A stretch of DNA of 64,000 nucleotides, taken from NCBI RefSeq assembly GCF_027922185.1, contig NZ_BSFE01000007.1, forward strand, positions 62,001-126,000, in the 5' to 3' direction. Below, one piece after another: positions 1 through 7,372 of the stretch. The DNA comes from Maricaulis virginensis (GTDB taxonomy: Bacteria > Pseudomonadota > Alphaproteobacteria > Caulobacterales > Maricaulaceae). Below the pieces are notes generated by a model. The model saw only the letters and a list, made by a program, of their open reading frames with translations, did no database searches and had not been told where the DNA came from. Each line of letters opens with the position of its first letter. Within the stretch, counting starts at the first letter, position 1. Made by a program: the position numbers and the translations under genes.

Positions 1-1
1 C

Positions 2-1207
2 TTCACGCGCTCGGGCATCGAGGTCGCCCCGCTCACCATGCCGCTGCGTACCGGGGTGTTCGAATTCCCCGCCCTGCCCCGCGACACCTTCAAGGGCCTG
101 CCCGGCCTGCTCGCCGACAGCCTGCCGGACAAGTTCGGAAATCTGCTGATCGACCGCTGGCTGGCCGAACAGGGCCGCGCGCCAGGCGATTTCGACCCGG
201 TTGAGCGGCTTTGCTATACCGGCCGCCGCGGCATGGGCGCGCTGGAGTTTGAACCGTCCAGCACCGCCCCGTCCGGCCGCGGCCGGCCGCTTAAGATCGA
301 TGCACTCGTCGAACTGGCCGACCGGATGACACGCAGCCGCCTGGAAGTGAAGGGGCAACTTGCCGGGGCTGACGATCATCGGGGGATGGAGGACATCCTG
401 CGCGTCGGCACCTCGGCAGGCGGCGCCCGTGCCAAGGCGGTTCTGGCCTGGAACCGGGAAAGCGGAGAGTTCCGCTCCGGCCAGCTCGACCTGCCCGACG
501 GGTTTGAGCACTGGCTGCTGAAGTTCGACGGCGTGAGCGGCAATGCCGACAAGGAGATCGCCGATCCCCAGGGCTATGGCCGGCTGGAATATGCCTGCTA
601 CCGCCTGGCCGTGGAGGCCGGGGTGGAGATGACCGAGTGCCGCCTTCACGAGGAAGGCGGCCGGGCGCACTTCATGACACGGCGCTTCGACCGGACACCG
701 GGCGGCGGCAAGCTGCACATGCAGTCGCTGGGGGCGATGCGCCATTTCGACTACAACCAGCCGCGCGCCTATGCCTATGAACAGGCCATCGAGACCCTGC
801 GCCTGCTCGGTCTGGACCGCGCGGCGATGGAGCAGATGGTGCGCCGGGCGCTCCTCAACATCGTCATCCGCAACCAGGACGACCATGTGAAGAATATCGC
901 CTTCCTGATGGACAAGGCCGGCAACTGGTCGCTCGCCCCGGCCTTCGACGTCGTCTATGCCTGTAATCCCGGCGGGGCCTGGACGTCACAGCACCAGATG
1001 TCGCTCGCCGGCAAGACCGACGGTTTCACCCTCGCAGATCTCGTTGCGTTCGGCCGCTATGCCGATTTCAAGCCGGCACAGTTGCGAGCCATGCTGGACG
1101 ATATCCTGCAGGCGGCGGCGCAGTGGGACCACTATGCCGAGGAAGCCGGCGTCCCGCGCGATCTCTCGCGCCGGGCACACAATGGTTTCAGGCTGGAATT
1201 CGAATGA
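2..1207 (+). CDS. HipA-family serine/threonine kinase toxin, 5' truncated
   Basis: HipA-type kinases phosphorylate a cytosolic target (GltX in E. coli) and are normally held by a DNA-binding HipB partner. The reading frame is open to the window edge, and the residues before the first ATG at 38 (GIEVAPLTMPL) match the usual HipA N-terminal region, so the true start lies upstream. An N-terminal HipA couple segment (GLPGLLADSLPDKFGN) precedes a glycine-rich ATP loop (GTSAGGARAK), a HWLLKFDGV strand, the catalytic NQDDHVKN motif and the metal-binding FDVVYA segment. All expected kinase residues look intact. A hipB antitoxin would be expected upstream, outside the window. The gene converges on the small membrane protein gene that follows. 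Confidence 0.9.
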   Translation, partial: FTRSGIEVAPLTMPLRTGVFEFPALPRDTFKGLPGLLADSLPDKFGNLLIDRWLAEQGRAPGDFDPVERLCYTGRRGMGALEFEPSSTAPSGRGRPLKIDALVELADRMTRSRLEVKGQLAGADDHRGMEDILRVGTSAGGARAKAVLAWNRESGEFRSGQLDLPDGFEHWLLKFDGVSGNADKEIADPQGYGRLEYACYRLAVEAGVEMTECRLHEEGGRAHFMTRRFDRTPGGGKLHMQSLGAMRHFDYNQPRAYAYEQAIETLRLLGLDRAAMEQMVRRALLNIVIRNQDDHVKNIAFLMDKAGNWSLAPAFDVVYACNPGGAWTSQHQMSLAGKTDGFTLADLVAFGRYADFKPAQLRAMLDDILQAAAQWDHYAEEAGVPRDLSRRAHNGFRLEFE

Positions 1208-1219
1208 GGGGCAGCGGAA

Positions 1220-1513
1220 CTACTCCGCCGGCTCCTTCTCGCCGAAGGCGAAGCGGACGCGCTTCCACACCCAGGGGAAGCGGCGCAGCGTATTGGTGAT
1301 ATAGGTGTGCAGCGTCTTCGACGCGGCTGCCACCAGCACCAGGCCGAGCAGACCCATTGGCAGACCGATCGGGATGAAGGGCGTCAGGAAGCCGATCGGC
1401 ACGGCGAGCGCGATCAGCGCCAGCCCGACGGCGACGCAGACAGTGCGGATGATCAGCACGACAATCGCACCGAAGGCATTCCGCTGGGCCCATCCATTGA
1501 GGGATTCATTCAT
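1220..1513 (-). CDS. small two-helix membrane protein, unknown function
   Basis: I do not recognise a named family. The 97-residue product has two hydrophobic segments (about residues 14-35 and 40-62), a Gly/Pro-rich turn (PIGFLTPFIPIG) between them and a basic, Trp-rich tail (RRFPWVWKRVRF) ending in acidic residues. It is probably an inner-membrane protein. The start is uncertain: ATG at 1513 gives the most sensible N-terminus (MNESLNGW), but in-frame ATGs at 1525 and 1558 also exist and none has a strong ribosome site. It is convergent with the hipA-like gene and separated from the gcv operon by a gene-free stretch. Confidence 0.55.
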   Translation of the reverse strand: MNESLNGWAQRNAFGAIVVLIIRTVCVAVGLALIALAVPIGFLTPFIPIGLPMGLLGLVLVAAASKTLHTYITNTLRRFPWVWKRVRFAFGEKEPAE

Positions 1514-1888
1514 CGCCGTGACCATCTTCCAACCCGTCCCGTTCCTGAGGCGCCGCATGATGGAGAGGCGCCCATCGGGACAGACAACACTAAACGCGTA
1601 AACATGACCCCAATGCGAGACAAAAAAGCCGAAATTCAGGCAGCGGCCCGGAGTCAGCAGCGGGTTGTTGCATCTGCGCACCGGTTCTCACGCCGGGGCG
1701 GCATTTCCTTGGCGGCTTGGTATCTTGCCGCGTGTTGCAGCGCACACAATCACGGGCGGGCCCATCCGGAGCGAAGCTGCAGGCATAAAATAGTAACGCC
1801 CCCGCCGGATGTCAGCGGGGGCGCCGGTGTTTTTTCAGTGCCGGGCCTCCACCAGGGAAGGGCCGCAACATTCTGCCACGGGGCAGGA
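1514..1888. other. intergenic region between small membrane gene and gcvPB
   Basis: This 375-base gap holds the probable 5' region of the small membrane protein gene and, near 1797-1835, the hairpin ending the gcv operon. Open frames here on either strand have no family features or plausible ribosome site. I see no RNA gene or repeat apart from the hairpin. Confidence 0.5.
1797..1823 (-). terminator. probable terminator after gcvPB
   Basis: A perfect 9-bp stem (cgcccccgc at 1797-1805 pairing with gcgggggcg at 1815-1823) encloses a 9-base loop. On the minus strand it lies about 65 bases past the gcvPB stop and is followed by a modestly T-rich stretch (gttactatttta). On the plus strand six Ts follow at 1830-1835, so it could work in both directions. 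Confidence 0.6.
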
Positions 1889-3460
1889 CTACTCCGCCGC
1901 TGCGGCCGCGCCGCTGTCCGGCGTCCAGCGCAGCACCGGCTGGCGGGCCGCACGGGTCTCGTCCAGACGCTTGGTCGGGGCGTGAACCGGAGCCGCCAGG
2001 AAGCGCTCGCTCTCGCCAGACTTCGCGGCCATAGCCAGCGCCTCGAGCACGTCGACGAAGCGGTCTAGCCCGCTCTTCGATTCGGTCTCGGTCGGCTCGA
2101 TCAGCATGGCACCGTGGACGACCAGCGGGAAATACATGGTCATCGGATGATAGCCCTCGTCGATCATCGCCTTGGCAAAATCGAGCGTGGAGACGCCGGT
2201 GTCCTTGAGGAACCGGTCGTCGAACAGGGCTTCGTGCATGCAGCTGCCCTCGAAGGCCGGCGTCATCACATGCTTCAGCCGGGCGAGGATGTAGTTGGCG
2301 TTGAGCACCGCATCCTCGGCAACGCGCTTCAGACCGTCCGAGCCATGGCTCATCATGTAGGTCAGCGCGCGGGTGAACATGCCCATCTGGCCGTGGAAGG
2401 CCGCCATACGGCCAAAGGGCTCGCCCTCGGCCTCGGCCGCGTGCTCGACCATCTTCCAGGTCTCGCCATCCTTGACGACATAGGGCACCGGCGCGAAAGC
2501 CGCGAGCGCGTCCGACAGCACGGTCGGGCCTGAACCGGGACCGCCGCCGCCATGCGGCGTGGAGAAGGTCTTGTGCAGATTGATGTGCATCGCGTCGACG
2601 CCGAGATCGCCCGGGCGCACCCGGCCGACAATGGCGTTGAAGTTCGCCCCGTCGCAGTAGAAATAGCCGCCCGCCTCGTGGATCAGGTCGGCGATCTCGC
2701 GGATATCCCGCTCGAACAGGCCGCACGTGTTGGGATTGGTCAGCATGATGCCCGCGACATCGTCGCCCAGCTTGGCCTTGAAGGCCTCCATGTCGACCCG
2801 GCCGGTCTTGTCGGCGGGGATCTCGTCGCACACGAAGCCGCACTGCACGGCAGTTGCCGGATTGGTGCCGTGGGCACTTTCCGGCACCAGCACGCGGCGG
2901 CGATGGGTCTGCCCGTCGGCATCCAGCTTGGCGCGGATCGCCATCATGCCGCAGAACTCGCCATGGGCACCGGCCTTGGGCGACAGGGCCACGGCCGGCA
3001 TGTTGGTCAGCGTCATCAGCCAGTGGGCCAGCTCGCCCATCAGCTCATAGGCGCCCTGCACCGTCGAGGCCGGCTGCAGCGGGTGCACATCGGCAAAGCC
3101 CGGCAGGCGGGCGATCTTCTCGTTGAGCCGCGGATTGTGCTTCATCGTGCACGAACCGAGCGGGTAGAGACCCAGATCGATGGCGTAATTCTTCCGCGAC
3201 AGGCGCACATAGTGGCGCATGGTCTCCGGCTCGGCGAGGCCCGGCAGGCCGATCTGGCCCTGGCGCTCCAGACCGCCCAGACGGGATGCGGTACCCCGGG
3301 GCTCCGGCAGGTCGACGCCGCAATGCTCCAGATTGCCGCGCTCGAAGATCAGCGGTTCGGCCTGGTCGAGACCGCGGCTGCCCGAGACCGTATCGGCATA
3401 GCCGCCGGTCTGGATGTTCTCGGCCATGCGGGTGGGACGGCCTTGCGTGTTCATACCCAT
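1889..3460 (-). CDS. gcvPB: glycine dehydrogenase (decarboxylating) subunit 2
   Basis: This is the beta half of the split P-protein of the glycine cleavage system. With GcvPA it decarboxylates glycine on pyridoxal phosphate and passes the aminomethyl group to lipoyl-GcvH. The 523-residue product has the PLP lysine at K297 in the NLHKTF motif, followed by the glycine-rich TPHGGGGPG loop, and SESAHGTNPA-type substrate residues near 195-203. The ATG at 3460 is chosen because a GGAG sits 9 bases upstream; a second ATG at 3454 is possible. The ribosome site overlaps the 3' end of gcvPA and the start falls just after its stop, so the two subunits are translationally linked. It is the last gene of the operon. 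Confidence 0.97.
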   Translation of the reverse strand: MGMNTQGRPTRMAENIQTGGYADTVSGSRGLDQAEPLIFERGNLEHCGVDLPEPRGTASRLGGLERQGQIGLPGLAEPETMRHYVRLSRKNYAIDLGLYPLGSCTMKHNPRLNEKIARLPGFADVHPLQPASTVQGAYELMGELAHWLMTLTNMPAVALSPKAGAHGEFCGMMAIRAKLDADGQTHRRRVLVPESAHGTNPATAVQCGFVCDEIPADKTGRVDMEAFKAKLGDDVAGIMLTNPNTCGLFERDIREIADLIHEAGGYFYCDGANFNAIVGRVRPGDLGVDAMHINLHKTFSTPHGGGGPGSGPTVLSDALAAFAPVPYVVKDGETWKMVEHAAEAEGEPFGRMAAFHGQMGMFTRALTYMMSHGSDGLKRVAEDAVLNANYILARLKHVMTPAFEGSCMHEALFDDRFLKDTGVSTLDFAKAMIDEGYHPMTMYFPLVVHGAMLIEPTETESKSGLDRFVDVLEALAMAAKSGESERFLAAPVHAPTKRLDETRAARQPVLRWTPDSGAAAAAE

Positions 3461-3461
3461 C

Positions 3462-4805
3462 TTACAGTACTCCGCGCAGCGCTTTTTCGAAGGCGACGAG
3501 ATCGCCATCCGTATTGGTTTCCGTGGCCGCCACGATCAGCAGGTCCTCGAACTTGCCGGGATAGAGCCGGCTGGCGGGAACGCCGCCGAGCACGCCGATC
3601 CTGGCCAGATCGTCGACCACCTGCGCCGCCGGCCTGGGCAGACGCAGGGTGAATTCGTTGAAGAAAGTGTCGGTGACCAGTTCCACACCCTCGATCGCCG
3701 AGAGGCGGTCGGCCAGGGCACAGGCCATCTCGTGATTGAGACGGGCCAGGCGGGTGATGCCGCGCTCGCCCAGCAGGGTCATGTGGATCGTCCAGGCCAG
3801 CGAGCACAGCCCGGAATTGGTGCAGATGTTCGAGGTCGCCTTGTCGCGGCGGATATGCTGCTCGCGCGTCGAGAGGGTCAGCACATAGCCGCGGCGGCCA
3901 TCGGCATCGACGGTCTCGCCGGCCAGGCGGCCCGGCATCTGGCGGATGAAGCGGCGATCGTCCTTGCAGGCGAAGAGGCCGACATAGGGTCCGCCGAAAT
4001 TCAGGCCGACCCCGATCGACTGGCCCTCGCCCACCGCGATGTCGGCACCCATCGCGCCCGGGCTTTCCACCAGCCCCAGCGAGACGCATTCGGTGAAGGC
4101 GGCAATCACCAGCGCGCCCTTTTCGTGGGCGGCTTCGGACAGGGCGCGCAGATCGTGCAGGCGGCCGAACACATCCGGCGTCTGGACGACGACACAGGCG
4201 GTCTCGTCGTCGATGGCCGCCATCACGGCGGACAGGTCGGCGACGTCCGGATCGGTGACCGAGATCTTCACGTCGGAGTATTTCGCCAGCGTCTTTGACG
4301 CTTCGACATAGTGCGGGTGCACGCCGCCGGCCATCACGGCCTTGTTCCGGCGCGTCACGCGGGCGGCCATCATCACCGCCTCGGCACAGGCCGTGGAGCC
4401 GTCATACATGGAGGCGTTGGCCACATCCATGCCGGTCAGGAGCGCGACCTGGGTCTGGAATTCGAACAGGGTCTGCAGCGTGCCCTGGGAGATTTCCGGC
4501 TGGTACGGCGTATAGGCCGTCAGGAATTCGGAGCGCTGGATCAGGTGATCCACGGTCGCCGGAATATGGTGCTTGTAGGCGCCAGCCCCCACGAAGAAGG
4601 GCGCCTGTCCTGCCGAGATATTCTTCGACGCCATGGCGCCGAGCGCCCGTTCGACCTGCAGCTCGCCCTGCTTAGTAGGCAGGTCGATCAGCCCGTCCAG
4701 CCGCGCCGCTTCGGGCACGTCCTGGAACAGATCGTCGATGGAAGCGACGCCGATGGCCTCGAGCATCGCCTTTCGATCGGTATCGGTATGGGGGAGGTAA
4801 CGCAT
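3462..4805 (-). CDS. gcvPA: glycine dehydrogenase (decarboxylating) subunit 1
   Basis: This is the alpha half of the two-subunit P-protein. It has the PLP-enzyme type I fold but lacks the PLP lysine and forms a heterotetramer with GcvPB. The 447-residue length fits the family. The N-terminus MRYLPHTDTDRKAML is typical of GcvPA, which fixes the start at 4805; longer in-frame extensions run through the upstream small gene and are not credible. Family segments visible include YTPYQPEISQGTLQ, the MYDGSTACAEA motif and TNSGLCSLA. It lies 4 bases after the small membrane protein gene and is followed at once by gcvPB. Confidence 0.97.
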   Translation of the reverse strand: MRYLPHTDTDRKAMLEAIGVASIDDLFQDVPEAARLDGLIDLPTKQGELQVERALGAMASKNISAGQAPFFVGAGAYKHHIPATVDHLIQRSEFLTAYTPYQPEISQGTLQTLFEFQTQVALLTGMDVANASMYDGSTACAEAVMMAARVTRRNKAVMAGGVHPHYVEASKTLAKYSDVKISVTDPDVADLSAVMAAIDDETACVVVQTPDVFGRLHDLRALSEAAHEKGALVIAAFTECVSLGLVESPGAMGADIAVGEGQSIGVGLNFGGPYVGLFACKDDRRFIRQMPGRLAGETVDADGRRGYVLTLSTREQHIRRDKATSNICTNSGLCSLAWTIHMTLLGERGITRLARLNHEMACALADRLSAIEGVELVTDTFFNEFTLRLPRPAAQVVDDLARIGVLGGVPASRLYPGKFEDLLIVAATETNTDGDLVAFEKALRGVL

Positions 4806-4809
4806 CAAG

Positions 4810-5019
4810 CTACTCCGGCTTGGAAGTGTTGCCGGGCGAGGCATCGGCCTCGTCCGAATTGCGGCTGAAATACATGGCGATTGCCGGCAGGGCCGCGCCG
4901 CCACCGATCAGAAGGGCAAACCACAGCGCCGGGCTGTCCCGCAGTGCAAACAACACCATCATCGCGACGAAAGCCGCGGACGGGATCAGGACAACCGGGC
5001 GAAGCAGTGTGCGCCACAT
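4810..5019 (-). CDS. small membrane protein within the gcv operon
   Basis: A 69-residue protein of unrecognised family, with two predicted membrane helices (about residues 7-27 and 31-50) separated by a short RDSP turn, and a polar acidic tail (SRNSDEADASPGNTSKPE). It sits 2 bases after the gcvH stop and 4 bases before the gcvPA start, so it is almost certainly co-transcribed and co-translated with the glycine cleavage genes. Its role is unknown. A membrane protein is unexpected among soluble enzyme subunits; an uncharacterised accessory role or simple hitch-hiking are both possible. Confidence 0.75.
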   Translation of the reverse strand: MWRTLLRPVVLIPSAAFVAMMVLFALRDSPALWFALLIGGGAALPAIAMYFSRNSDEADASPGNTSKPE

Positions 5020-5021
5020 GA

Positions 5022-5387
5022 TCAGGCCGTGTGGTCCTGGTAGGCCGCCTCGTCCATCAGCCCGTCGAGCTGGGACGTGTCGGACACCTTGATCTTTACG
5101 AACCAGCCGTCGCCGGCCGGGTCTTCATTGACCTTCGCCGGCTCGTTCTCCAGCGCGTCATTGATCTCGACGATCTCGCCATCGACCGGAGCATAGACCT
5201 CGGAGGCCGCCTTGACGGATTCGACGACAGCAAATTCGTCGCCCTTCTTCAGGGATTTGCCGACATCCGGCAGTTCCACGAAAACGACATCGCCCAGCTG
5301 GCCGGCGGCATAGGCCGTGATGCCGATGGTGGCGATATCGCCATTGAGGGAAATCCACTCATGGTCTTCGGTATAGCGGGTGGTCAT
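5022..5387 (-). CDS. gcvH: glycine cleavage system H protein
   Basis: GcvH is the small mobile carrier whose lipoyl arm shuttles the aminomethyl group between P, T and L proteins. The 121-residue product is full length, begins MTTRYTEDHEW as usual, and carries the lipoylation lysine K59 inside ESVKAASEVYAPVDG. The C-terminal GDGWFVKIKV segment is also standard. It lies 75 bases downstream of gcvT and directly before a small membrane protein gene and gcvPA. No lipoyl synthase or ligase gene is in the window, so lipoylation must come from elsewhere on the chromosome. Confidence 0.98.
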   Translation of the reverse strand: MTTRYTEDHEWISLNGDIATIGITAYAAGQLGDVVFVELPDVGKSLKKGDEFAVVESVKAASEVYAPVDGEIVEINDALENEPAKVNEDPAGDGWFVKIKVSDTSQLDGLMDEAAYQDHTA

Positions 5388-5462
5388 GATTGTCTCCTGC
5401 CCCAGAATAAAAGCCTGAAAAACGCCTGGCGCCTGCCTGTCCGGTCTGCCCGGTCCACGGCA

Positions 5463-6560
5463 TCAGCCCCGATAGAAATTCGCCGTCACGAACGGCATCT
5501 TCACCACTTTCGCGGCCCGCGGCTTGCCGCGCACGAGGATGTCGACCTCGGTACCGGGCTGCATGAAATCGCGATCGATATAGCCCATGGCGACCGGACC
5601 GTTCACGGTCGGGCCGAAACCGCCCGAAGTGACAATGCCGATCACCTTGCCGTCCTTGGACGCGATCTCGGCACCCTCGCGCGCCGGCGCGCCGGACAGG
5701 GTAAGGCCGATCCGCTTCTGGCAGGTCTTCGCATCGATCTGCGCCGCGATCACGTCAGCGCCCGGAAAATCCCCGCGCTCGCGCCGTGTCTTCGACAGGG
5801 CCCAGATCAGCGAGGCTTCGACCGGTGTGCGGGTCTCGTCCATGTCATGGCCATAGAGGCAAAGGCCGGCTTCCAGGCGCAGCGAGTCGCGCGCGCCCAG
5901 ACCGATCGCCTCGACTTCCGGCTGCTCGAGCAGCAGGCGGGCGATACGTTCGGCATCGCCTTCCGGGATGGAAATCTCGAACCCGTCCTCGCCGGTATAG
6001 CCGGACCGGGAGATCAGCACGTGCGCGCCGTCCAGCGTGAAGACGCCGCACTGCATGAACACCATCTTGCAGGCGTCCGGGCACAGGCGCTCCATCACAT
6101 CCTTCGCCGCGGGGCCCTGCAGCGCCAGAAGCGCGCGGTCCTCGATGCGGGTCAGCGCGCCCTTGCCCTTCGTCGCGTTCTCGATGAGCGCGAAATCATT
6201 ATCCTTGGTCGCCGCGTTCACGACGAGGAAAATCCCCTCCCCGTCCGGGCGCGATACCATCAGATCGTCGCGGATCCCGCCGGTCTCGTTCAGCAGCAGG
6301 GCATATTTCTGTTCGCCGGCGCTGATCGCCGACAGGTCGGCCGTCAGCAGCGCTTCCAGCGCGGCCTCGTCGCCGATGTAGCGCGCCTGGCCCATATGGG
6401 AGACGTCGAACAGGCCGGCCTTCTCGCGCGTGTGCTTGTGCTCGCCCATGATCCCCAGCGGATACTGGACGGGCATGTCATAGCCGGCGAACGGCACCAT
6501 CTTGCCGCCCAGCTCGACATGGAGCGCGTGAAGGGGTGTCTTGAAAAGCGTGCCGGTCAT
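5463..6560 (-). CDS. gcvT: glycine cleavage system aminomethyltransferase (T protein)
   Basis: GcvT transfers the methylene unit from aminomethyl-lipoyl-GcvH to tetrahydrofolate and releases ammonia. The 365-residue product starts at the ATG at 6560 (MTGTLFKTPLHALH), preceded by AAGGA about 9 bases upstream. Family hallmarks are the folate-site GGKMVPFAGYDMPVQY, the FDVSHMGQ motif, SGYTGEDGFEIS and a C-terminal GTEVDILVRGKPR stretch. In-frame codons further upstream run through the riboswitch and are not coding. It is the first gene of gcvT-gcvH-small-gcvPA-gcvPB and lies directly downstream of the tandem glycine riboswitch. Confidence 0.97.
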   Translation of the reverse strand: MTGTLFKTPLHALHVELGGKMVPFAGYDMPVQYPLGIMGEHKHTREKAGLFDVSHMGQARYIGDEAALEALLTADLSAISAGEQKYALLLNETGGIRDDLMVSRPDGEGIFLVVNAATKDNDFALIENATKGKGALTRIEDRALLALQGPAAKDVMERLCPDACKMVFMQCGVFTLDGAHVLISRSGYTGEDGFEISIPEGDAERIARLLLEQPEVEAIGLGARDSLRLEAGLCLYGHDMDETRTPVEASLIWALSKTRRERGDFPGADVIAAQIDAKTCQKRIGLTLSGAPAREGAEIASKDGKVIGIVTSGGFGPTVNGPVAMGYIDRDFMQPGTEVDILVRGKPRAAKVVKMPFVTANFYRG

Positions 6561-6577
6561 CGATCGGGTCCTTGCAT

Positions 6578-6621
6578 GGGGGCGATCCTGCAAGCCTGTG
6601 TGCCTGCAAGCCTTCGCCCCC
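6578..6621 (-). promoter_or_regulatory. hairpin in riboswitch expression platform
   Basis: On the minus strand an 8-bp perfect stem (gggggcga with tcgccccc) spans 6621 to 6578, between the second glycine aptamer and gcvT. Its 5' arm overlaps the 3' edge of the aptamer. The loop holds two copies of ggcttgcagg separated by cacaca. No T-run follows, and the gcvT ribosome site AAGGA lies just outside, so control of translation start is more likely than intrinsic termination; this is inference. Confidence 0.5.
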
Positions 6622-6822
6622 GCTGTCCCGATAACCTGAGAGATTCCGCGACCTTCCTCATGCCGTCCGATCACGGCGGAAGTCGCTTGCTCCGTCGGTG
6701 GGATGAAGGCGAGCCCCATCCACTTTCCAGCGTTTATCTCTCCCGCGGTCCTTCGGCCTGAGCGTTTCCGGGGCGGTTGCGCCTTCGGCGCCGGCGTTAT
6801 TTGCCGGTCTCTCCCGCGGGGA
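6617..6822 (-). promoter_or_regulatory. tandem glycine riboswitch controlling gcvT operon
   Basis: The minus strand shows two consecutive glycine aptamers. Aptamer 1 (about 6822-6748) has GGGAGAG, then GCGCCGAAGGCGCAA, then CCGGAAACGCTCAGGC and the linker AAGGACCG. Aptamer 2 (about 6747-6617) has CGGGAGAG, CACCGACGGAGCAAG and GGAATCTCTCAGGTTATCGG. These are the conserved cores of the classical tandem gcvT riboswitch, which senses glycine and turns on the cleavage system. Position immediately upstream of gcvT fits exactly. The outer edges are approximate because they were set by eye. Confidence 0.93.
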
Positions 6823-6911
6823 GTTTGGTCCCGCAAGGCGCACACTGCGCCCGCCTCGCGGTTGCAGCGGACTCTATGATTCCGCGCCCCGGAGTCAATG
6901 TCGCAGCGCCG

Positions 6912-7301
6912 TTAATCCACCGATTCCCACGGCGAGAAACAGGCGCCCAGACCGCCCTGCAGCAATCCCATCAAACCAGCCTGTTCCTCCGCGGGAAGCG
7001 CCGCCGCCTCGGCCGCGGATGTATCGCGGGCCGCTTCCCAGTCCGTCAGCATGGAGCGGTCCTGGATAGCGCCCTGGGAACCCAGTGCGAAGAGACGGTA
7101 GACCTGCGGTGTCGCATTGTCCTGCAGATAGCCATCGAGACAGGAACAGAACGCGTCGTGGTCCTCGGGCAGGCCGCCGCTGCGGTCGACCTGCTGGATA
7201 CGGCAGGCGTGCTGCATCCAGGCAGAATGATCCGCCGGATCTTCGGAGAAGGTCGCAGGTTCGGACGCGACAAGAAACGTGGCAAGGACGGTCAGGATCA
7301 T
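6912..7301 (-). CDS. small exported Cys-containing protein, unknown function
   Basis: A 129-residue product of unrecognised family. It begins with a short signal-peptide-like sequence (MILTVLATFLVASEPATF) and the mature part has several cysteines (MQHACRIQQ, FCSCLDGYLQ and a late ACFSPW), suggesting periplasmic disulfides. The ATG at 7301 has GGGAG 7 bases upstream, which decides the start over longer in-frame options that would overlap argS. It lies downstream of argS on the same strand, beyond a tight hairpin. Confidence 0.65.
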   Translation of the reverse strand: MILTVLATFLVASEPATFSEDPADHSAWMQHACRIQQVDRSGGLPEDHDAFCSCLDGYLQDNATPQVYRLFALGSQGAIQDRSMLTDWEAARDTSAAEAAALPAEEQAGLMGLLQGGLGACFSPWESVD

Positions 7302-7350
7302 GCGGAAACTCCCGGTTTTCGCCACCCTACCCGATCGCCCGGCACGCAAA

Positions 7351-7368
7351 CTCCCCCGTTCGGGGGAG
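7351..7368 (-). terminator. tight hairpin just after argS
   Basis: The sequence ctcccccg-tt-cgggggag is an 8-bp inverted repeat four bases past the argS stop codon. Only three Ts follow on the minus strand, so an intrinsic terminator role is uncertain. It resembles the terminal C/G-rich stem of the longer palindromic repeats near 42.0-42.5 kb and 48.9-49.1 kb and could be a solo remnant of that family. Confidence 0.4.
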
Positions 7369-7372
7369 AGCG

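Noticed and set aside
1307..2068. Plus-strand open frame between the small membrane gene and gcvPB
   Set aside because: It is mostly antisense to those genes and rich in Gln, Arg and His; no ribosome site or family feature.
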